Shown: piece after piece, positions 27,266-36,978 of the stretch
Layout of the letters: each line of letters starts with the position of its first letter
Position numbering within the stretch: the stretch's first letter is position 1
Origin: Promethearchaeota archaeon
GTDB taxonomy: Archaea; Asgardarchaeota; Lokiarchaeia; Sigyniarchaeales; SOKP01
Direction: 5' to 3'
NCBI GenBank assembly: GCA_019057865.1
Contig: JAHLWP010000034.1
Coordinates: 1-48,469 of the forward strand
DNA: 48,469 nucleotides
Notes under the pieces: generated by a model
Databases searched by the model: none
The model's input: the letters and a program-made list of their open reading frames with translations, nothing else
What the model was told of the DNA's origin: nothing
Program-made: the position numbers and the translations under genes

Positions 27266-28483
27266 ATGAGTAATTTAGAATATAATAATGAATTGGTACA
27301 AAAATACTCGCAACTTAGCAGAACTATTAATGAAGAATTCATAAATATACACCCTATTCAGCGGGGAGGAATATTAACACCTGAAGCTTTTAAAGCGTTA
27401 ATAGCTTATGGAGATGGTTATAGCTTATGTGATAATTGTTTGAAAGGAAGGATTGATCAGATTGAGAATCCACCTGTAGTAGGATTTTTAAAAGATATGG
27501 CGAAATTTCTAAATATTGATAATATTATGGTTACAGCTGCAGCTAGGGAGTCTAAACGTTTAGTTATGGAAGTTCTTTCTAAGAAGTATCCTAAACGTAA
27601 AACTGTTTTAATCGATAGTTTAGCTCATTATACAACCTATTTAGCTATTGAATCAAATAATTTGAAAGTTAGTGAAGTGCCAAACTCTGGAAATCCAGAA
27701 TTTAAAATTGAAGCAAAGGATTATGAAAAAATTATTAAAGAAGTTAGAGATAAAGAAAATGAATTACCTTTATTAGTCGTATTAACTCATGTGGATTACA
27801 AATATGGAAATTATAATGACCCGAAACCTATTGGCAAATTATGCAAAGAGTTTAATATCCCTTTTCTTTTAAATGCTGCTTATTCTGGGGGAATTTTACC
27901 AATCGATTGTAAAGAGTATTCAGCCGATTTTGTAGCATGCAGTGGTCATAAATCTATGGCTGCTTCAGGTCCAATTGGAATTTTAGGATTTAATGATGAT
28001 TTTTATGATGATATCATGGTCAATTCAAAAATCCAAGGAAATATTACTTCTAAGTCTTTTCCAAGTAAACTCTGTACTGTGATGGGATGTCCTCCTGTTT
28101 ATGGTGCTCCTTTAATTACCTTAATGGCGAGTTTTCCCACAGTTGTAAAAAGAACCCAAAAGGAATTTGTTGATGAGGAATCTAAAAAAGCTAATTATGT
28201 AATAGATAATATTAAGAATGTAAAGGGGATTGAAATTCTTGGAAAATTACCAAAAATTCATCCATTAACTAATATTAAAACTGAAGGATTTGCAAAAGTT
28301 GCTGAATCCCATCCAAGAAAGGGTTTTTTTCTAAGAGATGAATTTAAGGAAAGAGGAATTATTGGATTACTTCCAGGAATCTCTAAAGAGATGAAATTCA
28401 GCACCTATGGTTTAACTTGGGAACAGATAAAGTACTTTAAAAAAAGTTTTATAGAGACTGCGAAAAAATACAATCTCCTTTAA
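27266..28483 (+). CDS. pscS: Sep-tRNA:Cys-tRNA synthase (SepCysS)
   Basis: A 405-residue PLP enzyme that converts O-phosphoseryl-tRNA(Cys) to cysteinyl-tRNA(Cys), the indirect cysteine pathway. The N-terminal INIHPIQRGGILTPEA is the family signature. The PLP lysine is Lys229 in CSGHKSMAASGP. Cys55 and Cys58 (CDNC) and a later cysteine near 270-275 match the conserved trio linked to iron-sulfur-cluster-dependent sulfur transfer. SepRS, which makes the substrate, is not in this window. The pathway occurs in methanogens and some other archaea, including Asgard lineages. Confidence 0.93.
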   Translation: MSNLEYNNELVQKYSQLSRTINEEFINIHPIQRGGILTPEAFKALIAYGDGYSLCDNCLKGRIDQIENPPVVGFLKDMAKFLNIDNIMVTAAARESKRLVMEVLSKKYPKRKTVLIDSLAHYTTYLAIESNNLKVSEVPNSGNPEFKIEAKDYEKIIKEVRDKENELPLLVVLTHVDYKYGNYNDPKPIGKLCKEFNIPFLLNAAYSGGILPIDCKEYSADFVACSGHKSMAASGPIGILGFNDDFYDDIMVNSKIQGNITSKSFPSKLCTVMGCPPVYGAPLITLMASFPTVVKRTQKEFVDEESKKANYVIDNIKNVKGIEILGKLPKIHPLTNIKTEGFAKVAESHPRKGFFLRDEFKERGIIGLLPGISKEMKFSTYGLTWEQIKYFKKSFIETAKKYNLL

Positions 28484-29917
28484 TTATTCTTTAGCTCTTT
28501 TAGGAAGAATTTCCTGTAATTTTTGTTTCTTTTCATCATGCATTTTGAACATTTTAGTTTTTATTTCTTCTAAGTGTTTACCATATAAAGGATTCATAGA
28601 ATATACAAATGCAGCTAAGAAAGCTAGAAGAGCAGGAATTACCCCCATCGCTAACTTAATACCTAAAATAGTTAGGTCTGATTGAGGTTGTTGTTCTCCC
28701 CCGATTGGTTCTGTATATTTAAATAAAAGTAACATGATTGCAATAAAACCTAGTGCAAAAGACTCCGCAGGTTTAGTTACAAGGGCATTAATCCCCATAA
28801 TACCAGCTTCACGTCTTCTTCCTGTGTCTACTTCATCTTCATCAATTACATCAGCAAAAGCTACATTAAATAAAGTCATAGCAGCATATATACCTACACC
28901 TACGAAAAAAAATCCGATAACAGCTATTATTCCAGGTAGAATTCCAACTAACAAGAAACCCAATCCATGTAGGATTATAGCACGGAGCATTGCCGTTTTT
29001 ACTCCTTTCTTTTCATTGACTTTTACTGTGTAATAAGTCCCAAACATGACTCCTACAACTGTAAAGCCTACAACCAATAGTAATAACAGATCTGAATTAA
29101 ACTCTGGAATTGCGTAGTAAGTATAGAAAAAAAGATTTCCAAAAAATACAGACTGTACAAAAATTAAGAAAAAGTTCATTATAACGGTTGTTAAAAAAGA
29201 TTTTCTTTTTAAAGTATTCTTAAAAGAATCAAAAAAACCAATAGGCTCATCAACATGAGAAAACTCCAATCTCTCTTTAACAGTTAAAGCAGTTATACTC
29301 ATTGTTATGAACTGTACAATAGCTAATATAATAGTTAAATAAATAAATCCTTCTCTCCCTGGCTGATCTAAAAATAACGAGGGTAATAATAATGCTATGA
29401 GAGTCCCCATTACCCCCAATGCTAGGGAATAAACTTGAATGCTTGCTCTTTCTCTATGATCCATACTTAACTCCTGCCCTAAGGCGGTCCACACTAATAA
29501 TGCTGCTGTAAAAGCTGTATCATAGATACAAATTAATATAAGCATATAAAAAAACACTCCAAGTTCACCTACTTCACCTTTAGTTGGACTTAACCATAAA
29601 AAGATAAAGGAGATCGCCATTATAGGCGTAAAAACTGCTAAATAAGGGATCCTTCTACCCCATTTCGTCTTTGTTTTATCAGAAAGCCAACCAAATAAAG
29701 GGTCATTTATAGCATTCCAAATTGCAAAAAACATAAATGCCCAAAAAAGATATACTTCTGGAAGAAGCATCTTTTCTCTAAAATAAAAAATAAGGGATGC
29801 TTGAAAAACTCCATGAATAACCTGAGTTCCTAATGATGTTAAGCTATAAGAAAATTTAATAGATGGTTTTACCAATTCTTCTGGGGCTATTTCACTTTGA
29901 TGCTCCACTTTAATCAC
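28484..29917 (-). CDS. GPH-family (MelB-like) sugar:cation symporter
   Basis: A 477-residue transporter with about twelve transmembrane helices. The early segment NDPLFGWLSDKTKTKWGRR is the hallmark of the glycoside-pentoside-hexuronide:cation symporter family, and the later DVIDEDEVDTGRRREA matches its conserved central loop. It imports sugars or sugar conjugates with Na+ or H+. The C-terminal tail is basic and cytosolic. It ends one base from the SepCysS stop codon, convergent, with no spacer. Confidence 0.87.
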   Translation of the reverse strand: MIKVEHQSEIAPEELVKPSIKFSYSLTSLGTQVIHGVFQASLIFYFREKMLLPEVYLFWAFMFFAIWNAINDPLFGWLSDKTKTKWGRRIPYLAVFTPIMAISFIFLWLSPTKGEVGELGVFFYMLILICIYDTAFTAALLVWTALGQELSMDHRERASIQVYSLALGVMGTLIALLLPSLFLDQPGREGFIYLTIILAIVQFITMSITALTVKERLEFSHVDEPIGFFDSFKNTLKRKSFLTTVIMNFFLIFVQSVFFGNLFFYTYYAIPEFNSDLLLLLVVGFTVVGVMFGTYYTVKVNEKKGVKTAMLRAIILHGLGFLLVGILPGIIAVIGFFFVGVGIYAAMTLFNVAFADVIDEDEVDTGRRREAGIMGINALVTKPAESFALGFIAIMLLLFKYTEPIGGEQQPQSDLTILGIKLAMGVIPALLAFLAAFVYSMNPLYGKHLEEIKTKMFKMHDEKKQKLQEILPKRAKE

Positions 29918-30068
29918 ATCACTGTTTTATTCTTAATTCAGATTTTTCTTTTAATTTAAAAATAATAAAATTTCAATTTTATTATATATAATGGTTATGT
30001 TTTAATTTTTTATAATCAGAGAACTTATTTTTAATTGAATTTTTATTCATATAAAAATAAAAATTTTT

Positions 30069-31010
30069 ATGACTGTTAAACAACTCCAAGAAGATATTTT
30101 AAAGCTAAAAAAAAATAATGATGTTATTATTTTAGCTCATTATTATCAGCCCATTGAGATACAAGAAATTGCTGATTATGTAGGAGATTCTCTTGGATTA
30201 TCTCGGACAGCTAAAGAAAAGGCTACTGAATATATAATATTCGCTGGTGTAGATTTCATGGCTGAAACAGCTTCGATCTTAAACCAAGATAAACATGTTT
30301 TAATTCCCAATCCTGAATCATGTTGCCCCATGGCAGCTTTTCTTACTCCTGAAAAAGTGAGAGAATTTAGAAAAAAATATCCTGGAATTCCAGCAGTATT
30401 ATATGTAAATTCTACTGCTGCTGTTAAAGCTGAATCTGACATTTGTTGTACATCTTCAAATGCTATTATTATTGTTAAGAAAATTAGTGAGGAATTTAAC
30501 ATAAATAAGGTTCTATTTGGACCAGACGCAAATTTAGCTGATTATGCTGAACAAATGTCTGGTATAAAATGCCTTCAAATGCCAGAAATTGGTCACTGTT
30601 ATGTACATTCGCAGATTAAACCAGAGCACATAATGGATGCACGAAAAGAGCATCCTAAAGCAAAACTTCTAGTCCATCCCGAATGTATAAGAAATGTAAG
30701 AGATTTAGCAGATTTTGTAGGATCAACTGCTAAAATTTATAATAGAGTCAAGAATAGTTCTTCTGAGGAGATTGAATTTATTATTGGTACTGAAGAAGGT
30801 TTACTTGAAAGGATGAAACAAGATTTTCCAAAAAAAAAATATTATTTAGCTAAGGAGAAATTAATTTGCTACAATATGAAAAAACATAACCTTGAATTAA
30901 TTAAATACCTATTGGAGAACTTGGATGATAAAACTCATGAAGTCAAAGTACCATCCGAAATTGCTAAAAAAGCACTCATTCCTATAGAAAAAATGTTGTT
31001 ATATTCTTAA
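30069..31010 (+). CDS. nadA: quinolinate synthase
   Basis: A 313-residue NadA that condenses iminoaspartate with dihydroxyacetone phosphate to make quinolinate for NAD synthesis. Typical segments are LAHYYQPIEIQEIADYVGDS, FMAETA and GCC-like PESCCPMA. The three [4Fe-4S] ligands are Cys85 or Cys86, Cys206 in HPECIRNV and Cys267. MPEIGHCYVH is also conserved. Neither nadB nor nadC is in the window. The gene is monocistronic and convergent with a zinc-ribbon regulator. Confidence 0.94.
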   Translation: MTVKQLQEDILKLKKNNDVIILAHYYQPIEIQEIADYVGDSLGLSRTAKEKATEYIIFAGVDFMAETASILNQDKHVLIPNPESCCPMAAFLTPEKVREFRKKYPGIPAVLYVNSTAAVKAESDICCTSSNAIIIVKKISEEFNINKVLFGPDANLADYAEQMSGIKCLQMPEIGHCYVHSQIKPEHIMDARKEHPKAKLLVHPECIRNVRDLADFVGSTAKIYNRVKNSSSEEIEFIIGTEEGLLERMKQDFPKKKYYLAKEKLICYNMKKHNLELIKYLLENLDDKTHEVKVPSEIAKKALIPIEKMLLYS

Positions 31011-31026
31011 TATAAGTTAATATAAA

Positions 31027-32325
31027 TTATTCTTTTTTTATTGGTGTTAAACATTGAGGACAAACATCCCAATATGGTTTAACACTGTAATTACAGTTTG
31101 GACATTCAATTAATATCTCCATTTTAAGAATTTCTTTCTTATATTGCATGCTTTTTTCATTAGCTTCATCAATTTTGGTTAGTAAATCATTATCGTGGAA
31201 TTTATTTTCACATCTGGGACAAATATTAGACAAATCACTTTTCAAGATTGTTTTTCCACATTTTGGACAAAATCCTCGCATTTTTTCTAAAATTTCATCT
31301 AAGTCTACTTTTTTATATTCTGAAATTGAAACCAAATTTAAATCTTCATATCTCTCAGAGCCTTCGATTATATTTATTAGAGAGTTAATACCTGCTTTAG
31401 ATTTAGCTATTTTTTCGGATTGAAGAACTATATCCATTAATGTTGGTTTTGGGATACCCATTTCTATAGATGTCTTAATAAGCATTTTTTCAACTAAAAT
31501 TTCAAAAGGCTCAATAATACGATCCCAAATTAAATCCATTTTTACAAGCTTTTCAACAATTTCCTCTGCTATTCTATCTAAATCAAATACTGTTTTATCA
31601 TTAGCAATGTTTTTTTGAATAATTTCCTCAATTAACCTGTCTTTAATCAAACGTAATGTGGTAATTCCTATAATATCCTCTTCATGAAAGAAAAAAATAT
31701 CTTCACCTCGAACAAACATATTAAAGCCCAATTTACTTGACATGATTTTGTCTACATAGAACTCAATCCTAAGTTTCTTAACATTATAATGCTTACAAAA
31801 TTCATTTATCTCAAATTTATATTCGCGAGTTAAAACAGAATTCAAAAAAATATAAAACATTGCAAGATATAATTCACGGTTTTGCTCTATATTAAAGAAT
31901 TTGACTCCAATTTTTGTGATTTTTTGAATAATTTGGGAGATTATTGAATCAGCTACACCTATTTCTCTATAAAAAACTATTAAATCAGTAAGTCTTGAAA
32001 TATTTTCATTTAATCTATCAATATAAAATAAACTTTGTTCTAAACTGAAAGATGTTCCATGTATTTTTTCTGTTCCCCTTTCAGTTATAAAATATCGAGG
32101 TTTATTATCATCAAATATCTTTTTTTCAATAAAATATCTCTCTAAAAGTAATTTTAAGTATTTTGATAATGTTGATCTGCTTATATCACAATAAGTTTCT
32201 AAATCTGTGAACCTTTTAGGTCCTAAGTTCTTGAGAATGAATAAAACACGCTGATCATAATCCATCTCTTTAACCAAGGTTAACACTTTTTTCTCCAAAT
32301 CTTTTGAACTAGAACTTACTTCCAT
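31027..32325 (-). CDS. winged-helix regulator with two C-terminal zinc ribbons
   Basis: A 432-residue DNA-binding protein. Residues about 20-90 are a winged helix of the HxlR/ArsR type (QRVLFILKNLGPKRFTDLE, ISRSTLSKYLKLLLERYFIE, then a wing ending in FITERGTEKI). A long helical middle follows. The C-terminus carries two zinc ribbons, CPKCG...CPRC and CPNCN...CPQC. The architecture points to a transcription factor or transcription-associated protein; zinc ribbons fused to winged helices are frequent in archaeal regulators. Targets unknown; the adjacent coiled-coil/ubiquitin-like genes are divergent from it and could be regulated. Confidence 0.78.
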   Translation of the reverse strand: MEVSSSSKDLEKKVLTLVKEMDYDQRVLFILKNLGPKRFTDLETYCDISRSTLSKYLKLLLERYFIEKKIFDDNKPRYFITERGTEKIHGTSFSLEQSLFYIDRLNENISRLTDLIVFYREIGVADSIISQIIQKITKIGVKFFNIEQNRELYLAMFYIFLNSVLTREYKFEINEFCKHYNVKKLRIEFYVDKIMSSKLGFNMFVRGEDIFFFHEEDIIGITTLRLIKDRLIEEIIQKNIANDKTVFDLDRIAEEIVEKLVKMDLIWDRIIEPFEILVEKMLIKTSIEMGIPKPTLMDIVLQSEKIAKSKAGINSLINIIEGSERYEDLNLVSISEYKKVDLDEILEKMRGFCPKCGKTILKSDLSNICPRCENKFHDNDLLTKIDEANEKSMQYKKEILKMEILIECPNCNYSVKPYWDVCPQCLTPIKKE

Positions 32326-32579
32326 ATAGAAATCTAAGAATTATTATAATTTATACTTTTGTTCGAACTATTAATGTATTACTATACTCAAACAAATGTA
32401 TAATACTAAGTAAATATAGTAAAAATTGCACGCCAAAAACTTACAATAAGAAATAACATCTTCCAATCAATAAAAAAGTTTAAATTCATAGTTAGCAATT
32501 AATCTATCGGAAAGCTATTTTAATTTATAAAATAAATCTTATTGAAAAAAATTTAATTTATTATAAAAATTCAGAAGTT

Positions 32580-32795
32580 ATGACGATAGAAAACCCAAAT
32601 TTATTAGAAAGGATTAGAAAAATTGAAAAAAGATTAGATGATTTGGAAAATCGATTATCATCTTTAGAAAGATTATTGAACAGAAGACCACTTCGATCAT
32701 TCCCTCGTCCCAAACCCTATCCTTCGCCTGAGCGTCCTGGATCACCTGGACCTCCAGGACCTCCTCCAGAGCCCTTTCGGTTTAAAGAAGATTAA
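32580..32795 (+). CDS. small coiled-coil protein with proline-rich tail
   Basis: A 71-residue protein. Residues 8-36 form a clean amphipathic heptad helix (LLERIRKIEKRLDDLENRLS), probably an oligomerising coiled coil. The rest is an extended, basic then proline-rich tail including RPKPYPSPERP and the run PGSPGPPGPPPEP. Poly-proline segments bind profilin, SH3- or WW-like modules in eukaryotes, and Asgard archaea encode profilins, so a multivalent ligand is conceivable. GC content is visibly higher over the proline part because of CCN codons. No family is recognised. Confidence 0.72.
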   Translation: MTIENPNLLERIRKIEKRLDDLENRLSSLERLLNRRPLRSFPRPKPYPSPERPGSPGPPGPPPEPFRFKED

Positions 32796-32986
32796 ATATA
32801 TGTAAACTTGATAATGCAAATATCTTGATTTTAAGACCTAATTTTCTTGCTTTTTATGCAATATATCACAGTCAAATCATTTTAGACTGAAGTACATAAG
32901 ATTAGACAAAAATATTTAATTAAAAATTCAGACTATATCAATTTAACAACATATCAAATTAAAATTACAAAAAGACGTGATTAAAA

Positions 32987-33238
32987 ATTACTCAATATAG
33001 ATTTAGACTTACAGGGGTTCCACCTGATCAAGCTATAAAACTAATTGAGCTAGATCCAAATAGTTCAATAGCAGAAATTAAAAAAACTGTTCAGCGTGAA
33101 TATAAGTTAAATCCAATTTTAGCTATACAATTTATATTTAAGGGAAAAGTTTTACCAGATCAATTAAAATTCGCTAAAATAGGAATCCATCCAAAGAAAG
33201 ACGTAATTACAGTAATGGCAACCCAAGCAGGAGGTTAA
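32987..33238 (+). CDS. ubiquitin-like protein ending in Gly-Gly, ATT start
   Basis: An 83-residue beta-grasp protein missed if only NTG starts are allowed. The frame has a TGA at 32978-32980 and no ATG, GTG or TTG before the fold; ATT at 32987 follows a GTGA motif by six bases. The protein opens with a hairpin (YRFRLTG), has helix SSIAEIKKTVQREYKL and strand IQFIFKGKVLPD (like LIFAGKQLED of ubiquitin), and ends ITVMATQAGG directly at the stop codon, so no processing is needed to expose the di-glycine. Expected role: post-translational protein conjugation or sulfur carrying after activation by an E1-like enzyme. The short gene upstream may be co-transcribed. Confidence 0.82.
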   Translation: MTQYRFRLTGVPPDQAIKLIELDPNSSIAEIKKTVQREYKLNPILAIQFIFKGKVLPDQLKFAKIGIHPKKDVITVMATQAGG

Positions 33239-33251
33239 TTTTTTCAGTCGA

Positions 33252-33316
33252 GTGAGAAGAAACATCTCACGGGGTTTTTGAGAAGAAATAAATAAGCCGG
33301 CTTTTATTTTTTCTCT
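33252..33316 (+). terminator. hairpin and T-rich terminator after the ubiquitin-like gene
   Basis: GTGAGA (33252-33257) pairs with TCTCAC (33265-33270) over a 7-base loop; a second self-complementary element AAGCCGGCTT lies at about 33294-33303, followed by a T-rich stretch. The double structure 14 bases after the stop codon is a good terminator candidate. Confidence 0.5.
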
Positions 33317-33456
33317 TATTTTTTATTTTTTTCTAACGTTTTGGTAAGGATTTAAATTTATTTTAGTAAAGAATCGACCCAATTAAGTAAATTTGAATTT
33401 TAAATGCTTAATTGATTTTTAAGGGTTAAAAAGCTGGTTTTGTTTTAAATTGTATT

Positions 33457-33852
33457 TCAATAAGGAGAAGCTATAACTTCAGCTTTTTTAAGTTTAAGAG
33501 TAATTGGTTTTATAGGATGCTTTTTTTGTAGGAGTTTATCTATTTTTTTGCGTATCATTTTGCATTCCAAATAGATTGACTCGAAGTCCACATTCGCTTT
33601 AGTAAAAGCTGCAAATAATGCTTTATTACTAATTGGTAATATAAAAATATTTCCTCCTTTCGCTCTGACACGAAGAAATTTAAACTTTCCTTGTTTAACT
33701 TCTTTAATTGCAGTTTTTGCAACAGAACCAAGTGCTAACATCATTGCGGCAATTTTATGTTCATCTTTTCTTTTTAGAATCTCTGCTGATATAGGACTCC
33801 CCTCCAAAGAACATATAATTGCTCCTTCAATTTCTTCTGGTAACTCAATCAT
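33457..33852 (-). CDS. Roadblock/LC7 domain protein
   Basis: A 131-residue second Roadblock protein of the window. It starts with EEIEGAIICSLEGSPISAEI, continues IAAMMLALGSVAKTAIKEVKQG and the strands FKFLRVRAKGGNIFILPI, then a helix and a basic tail. It is shorter at the N-terminus than the first copy and clearly diverged from it. Roadblock dimers serve as regulators or anchors of small GTPases; no GTPase gene is in this window. Convergent with the ubiquitin-like gene. Confidence 0.85.
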   Translation of the reverse strand: MIELPEEIEGAIICSLEGSPISAEILKRKDEHKIAAMMLALGSVAKTAIKEVKQGKFKFLRVRAKGGNIFILPISNKALFAAFTKANVDFESIYLECKMIRKKIDKLLQKKHPIKPITLKLKKAEVIASPY

Positions 33853-34007
33853 AATAAATGTATTCTTTTATCTAGAATATGTAAGCCCAAGTTACTATTT
33901 AAATCCTTTTTAAATTCAAAGCTTAGAATTCAAGATTATGAAACAGTAGAAATCCATTTTTATCTTAAAGCTAAATTTTTTTATTTTTTTTAATATAAGA
34001 TACTAAT

Positions 34008-35225
34008 ATGGTTGAAAAAGCTAAAATAGCTATTCAAAGAATTAATAATGATGATGTAAAAACTGCTGTTTTTACAGCTTTAAAAATGATTAATGCTGAT
34101 CATTTAATGACTAAAGAAGGGATGGTTATTTTATTAAAACCAAACCTTTTAATGGCAAAACCACCTGAACGAGCAGTTACAACACATCCAGAAATAGTAC
34201 GTTCCGTTATTCAATGGTTAAAGCAGTATAATCCTTCTAAGATCTATGTTAGTGATTCTAGTGGCGGTCAAAAACCTGGTAAAACTGAAAATGCTATGAA
34301 AGTTAGTGGTATCTTAGCGGTGTGTGAAGAGGAAGGAGCAGAATGTATACCTTTTGAAAAATCTGAAAGAGAAATTTATAAAGTACCAAATCCACTTGAA
34401 ATGAAAGAATTTGTTAGTTCAAATCTGATTAAAGAAGCAGATCTCGTCATTAATTTACCCAAAATTAAGACTCATAATCAATGTGTTCTTACATGTTGCA
34501 TAAAAAATATGTTTGGAACCATCTTACGTAGTAATAAAGCTAAGACTCATGCACAATTTCCCCGATTAGAAAGATTTACATCGGCTTTAGCAGATATATA
34601 TTCTGTATCTAATCCACAATTAACAATAATAGATGGATATTTATGTCAGGAAGGGCAAGGACCATCTGGTGGAGATATTGTGAAATTAGATCTCATTATT
34701 GCCGGATATGATGGTGTTGCTTTAGATACTACTGTATGTAAAATTATTGGATTTGATCCTAAAGAGATCATATATCTAGAAAAAGCAGAACAAAAAAGAC
34801 TTGGAACAACTAATTTAAATAATATTGAATTTTTAGGAGAAAAAATTGAAGATGTGTATAAGAAGTTTAAGCATCCTAGAATTGCCCCAATTTCTATGCC
34901 TCTGCCAAAATGGTTGGGAAATTATGTTGGAAATAAAATTTTTAAAGCTACTGTAAAGTTTGATTCTAAAAAATGTAAATTATGTTCTACTTGTTGGGAT
35001 AATTGCCCTGGGAATGCAATCTCACCACCTAGTGAATTGAGAAAGGGAAATATTCCAAAATGGAATAAAAAAAGTTGTTTTACCTGTTATTGTTGTGTAG
35101 AATTATGTCCACATGAAGCAGTGAATTTTAAAATTAATTATGTAAAAAATGCTTTATTTTCATGGCCATGTGCTAGTATAATTTTAATTTTAGCTTTAAT
35201 AATATGGTTTTTTATGATTTTCTAA
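34008..35225 (+). CDS. DUF362 iron-sulfur protein with 2x[4Fe-4S] ferredoxin domain
   Basis: A 405-residue protein. Residues 1-300 are a DUF362 domain (ILLKPNLLMAKPPERAVTTHPEIVR, VSDSSGG, LINLPKIKTH). A dicluster ferredoxin follows with CKLCSTCWDNCPGNA and CFTCYCCVELCPHEA. The C-terminal 20 residues are a transmembrane helix, so the redox domain is tethered to the membrane. DUF362 proteins are common in anaerobes and are thought to act in electron transfer; the partner is unknown. It overlaps by 4 bases with a convergent DUF3795 gene. Confidence 0.88.
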   Translation: MVEKAKIAIQRINNDDVKTAVFTALKMINADHLMTKEGMVILLKPNLLMAKPPERAVTTHPEIVRSVIQWLKQYNPSKIYVSDSSGGQKPGKTENAMKVSGILAVCEEEGAECIPFEKSEREIYKVPNPLEMKEFVSSNLIKEADLVINLPKIKTHNQCVLTCCIKNMFGTILRSNKAKTHAQFPRLERFTSALADIYSVSNPQLTIIDGYLCQEGQGPSGGDIVKLDLIIAGYDGVALDTTVCKIIGFDPKEIIYLEKAEQKRLGTTNLNNIEFLGEKIEDVYKKFKHPRIAPISMPLPKWLGNYVGNKIFKATVKFDSKKCKLCSTCWDNCPGNAISPPSELRKGNIPKWNKKSCFTCYCCVELCPHEAVNFKINYVKNALFSWPCASIILILALIIWFFMIF

Positions 35226-35686
35226 TCTACGTCGACAGAAACCTTACATTTGTTACAGCTTTTTGCTCCACGAAACAAGGGATTTCCGCAATTAGGACAA
35301 TGATATCTTTCTTCTTCCTCTTCAACAAACTTTTCTGTGCCAAATTCTCGCCAAGTTGGGATTGATCGTAGAATAACTTTTTTGGCTACAGGAACTGGAA
35401 AATTATTAATAAATTTACATGGAAACTCATCACATTGATGACATCCTTCAATTCCTTTTTCTTTAGTACATTTCTTTATTGGACACACTTTACACATTGG
35501 AAATACAATTCCATCAGATAAGCACCCAGTGCATGAAATATCTTCCACACTTTTTGCAAAAGCCTTGTATATAGGAAATAGAACTTGTTTAAATTTTTGA
35601 TTATTGTCCCTGTGAGCAATATATATAGAACATACACCACAATATAATCCACATGGAGCTAAAAGCTCTTTTTTAACTTCTACCAT
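35222..35686 (-). CDS. DUF3795 cysteine-rich protein with zinc ribbon
   Basis: About 154 residues. The N-terminus LAPCGLYCGVCSIY is the DUF3795 signature, and more cysteine pairs follow (CTGC, CKVCPIKKC, CHQCDEFPC). The last 30 residues are a zinc ribbon (CPNCG...CNKC). I start at ATG 35686; a TTG at 35695 would add three residues. DUF3795 proteins are abundant in anaerobic archaea and bacteria; function is unknown, with metal binding certain from the cysteine pattern. Confidence 0.83.
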   Translation of the reverse strand: MVEVKKELLAPCGLYCGVCSIYIAHRDNNQKFKQVLFPIYKAFAKSVEDISCTGCLSDGIVFPMCKVCPIKKCTKEKGIEGCHQCDEFPCKFINNFPVPVAKKVILRSIPTWREFGTEKFVEEEEERYHCPNCGNPLFRGAKSCNKCKVSVDVD

Positions 35687-35925
35687 TTTAATCAATATTT
35701 AAGATTTGAATTTAAGAGAAATAAATATTATATTGTAATTATTTTTTGAGTTTTTAATACTCTTACTATTAAGACTCTAAATTATGTCTACCCAAAGCTG
35801 AAAAATTTAAAATAAATTAGATAAAAAATGAGATATTCTTAAGGTCATGTACCTGTATATTAGCAACCTTAGTATTTTTAATTATGTTGGGTGTAAGGAT
35901 ATTTTAATAAATAATTTTTAGTGAA

Positions 35926-36978
35926 TTAAACTAATTGTTCAATTGGAATTTTCTTTATTGTATTATATGCGTTCGTTAAACATTTTTCAGCATCATTAAT
36001 TATTGAATTAATAATGTCAGATACACTTTCTATATTATCTATAATTCCGATACTTTGCCCTAAAAGAACGGCACCTTCTTCTACGTTTCCTTCATAAGAC
36101 ATTTCCAGACGATTTACTTCCTTAACTACGTCGGAAACGAATTTTTCTTCAGACAATTTTGCTTCTTTATCTGAAACAAGATTATGAGTTGCTGAAAATT
36201 TGTTTTTTAAAACCCTAATTGGTCCAAATACACCTGTAACTAACTCAGTGTCAGAAGCTTTTGATGAAACAACAATATTCTTAACTTTATCATGAAATTC
36301 ACATTCTATTGAGGATATAAATCTGGAACCCATTGCAATAGCTCCAGCACCCATAGATAAAGCGGAAGCTAAACCTTCGCCAGTAGCAAATCCTCCACAC
36401 GCAATTATAGGAACATCAGGTAATTTTTTTCTGACTTGCTGAAGTAGGACCAGTGTACTTATATTTTCATATGATTGATGCCCTCCACCTTCACTTCCAG
36501 TAACAACTAATCCATCAACTCCCATATTTACGCATTTTTCAGCAAATTTTAAATTAGGTGTAACGTGGAAATGCTTTATTTCTGAACCACTTTCTTTCAA
36601 TTTCTGGAAATGTTTATTAAAAATCATTCTCGGAGATCCAGCGCTTGTAATTAAGTATCTGCACTGCTCTCTTATTTTTGAATTATCCAATATGAACCTG
36701 GGAATCTGTCTGCATAACTTTATAGCGTCAGGCTGCAATCTAGCAGTTCTAATATTAAAACCAAAATTTTTATCCGTGTTTTCAACGACATATTCCATAT
36801 TCTTTTTTAATTCCTCTACACTAATCTTTCCAGTCAAATTAATATGACTTAAAACACCTAAACCACCAGCTTCAGATACTGCAACTGTTAATTTAGTAGT
36901 ATAAAAGGGACCCATTGGGGCACTTAAAATAGGGTGTTTAATACCCAACATCTCGGTAATATTCGTTTCTATAACCAT
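35926..36978 (-). CDS. nitronate monooxygenase / FabK-like FMN enzyme
   Basis: A 350-residue TIM-barrel flavoprotein of the 2-nitropropane dioxygenase family. Key segments are HPILSAPMGPF near the N-terminus, GLVVTGSEGGGHQS (FMN-phosphate loop with the conserved histidine) and IIACGGFATGEGLASALSMGA then GAIAMGSRFI. In anaerobes the natural reaction may be enoyl reduction or nitronate detoxification rather than oxygen-dependent chemistry. No genes of fatty-acid synthesis are adjacent, so the role is open. Confidence 0.86.
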   Translation of the reverse strand: MVIETNITEMLGIKHPILSAPMGPFYTTKLTVAVSEAGGLGVLSHINLTGKISVEELKKNMEYVVENTDKNFGFNIRTARLQPDAIKLCRQIPRFILDNSKIREQCRYLITSAGSPRMIFNKHFQKLKESGSEIKHFHVTPNLKFAEKCVNMGVDGLVVTGSEGGGHQSYENISTLVLLQQVRKKLPDVPIIACGGFATGEGLASALSMGAGAIAMGSRFISSIECEFHDKVKNIVVSSKASDTELVTGVFGPIRVLKNKFSATHNLVSDKEAKLSEEKFVSDVVKEVNRLEMSYEGNVEEGAVLLGQSIGIIDNIESVSDIINSIINDAEKCLTNAYNTIKKIPIEQLV

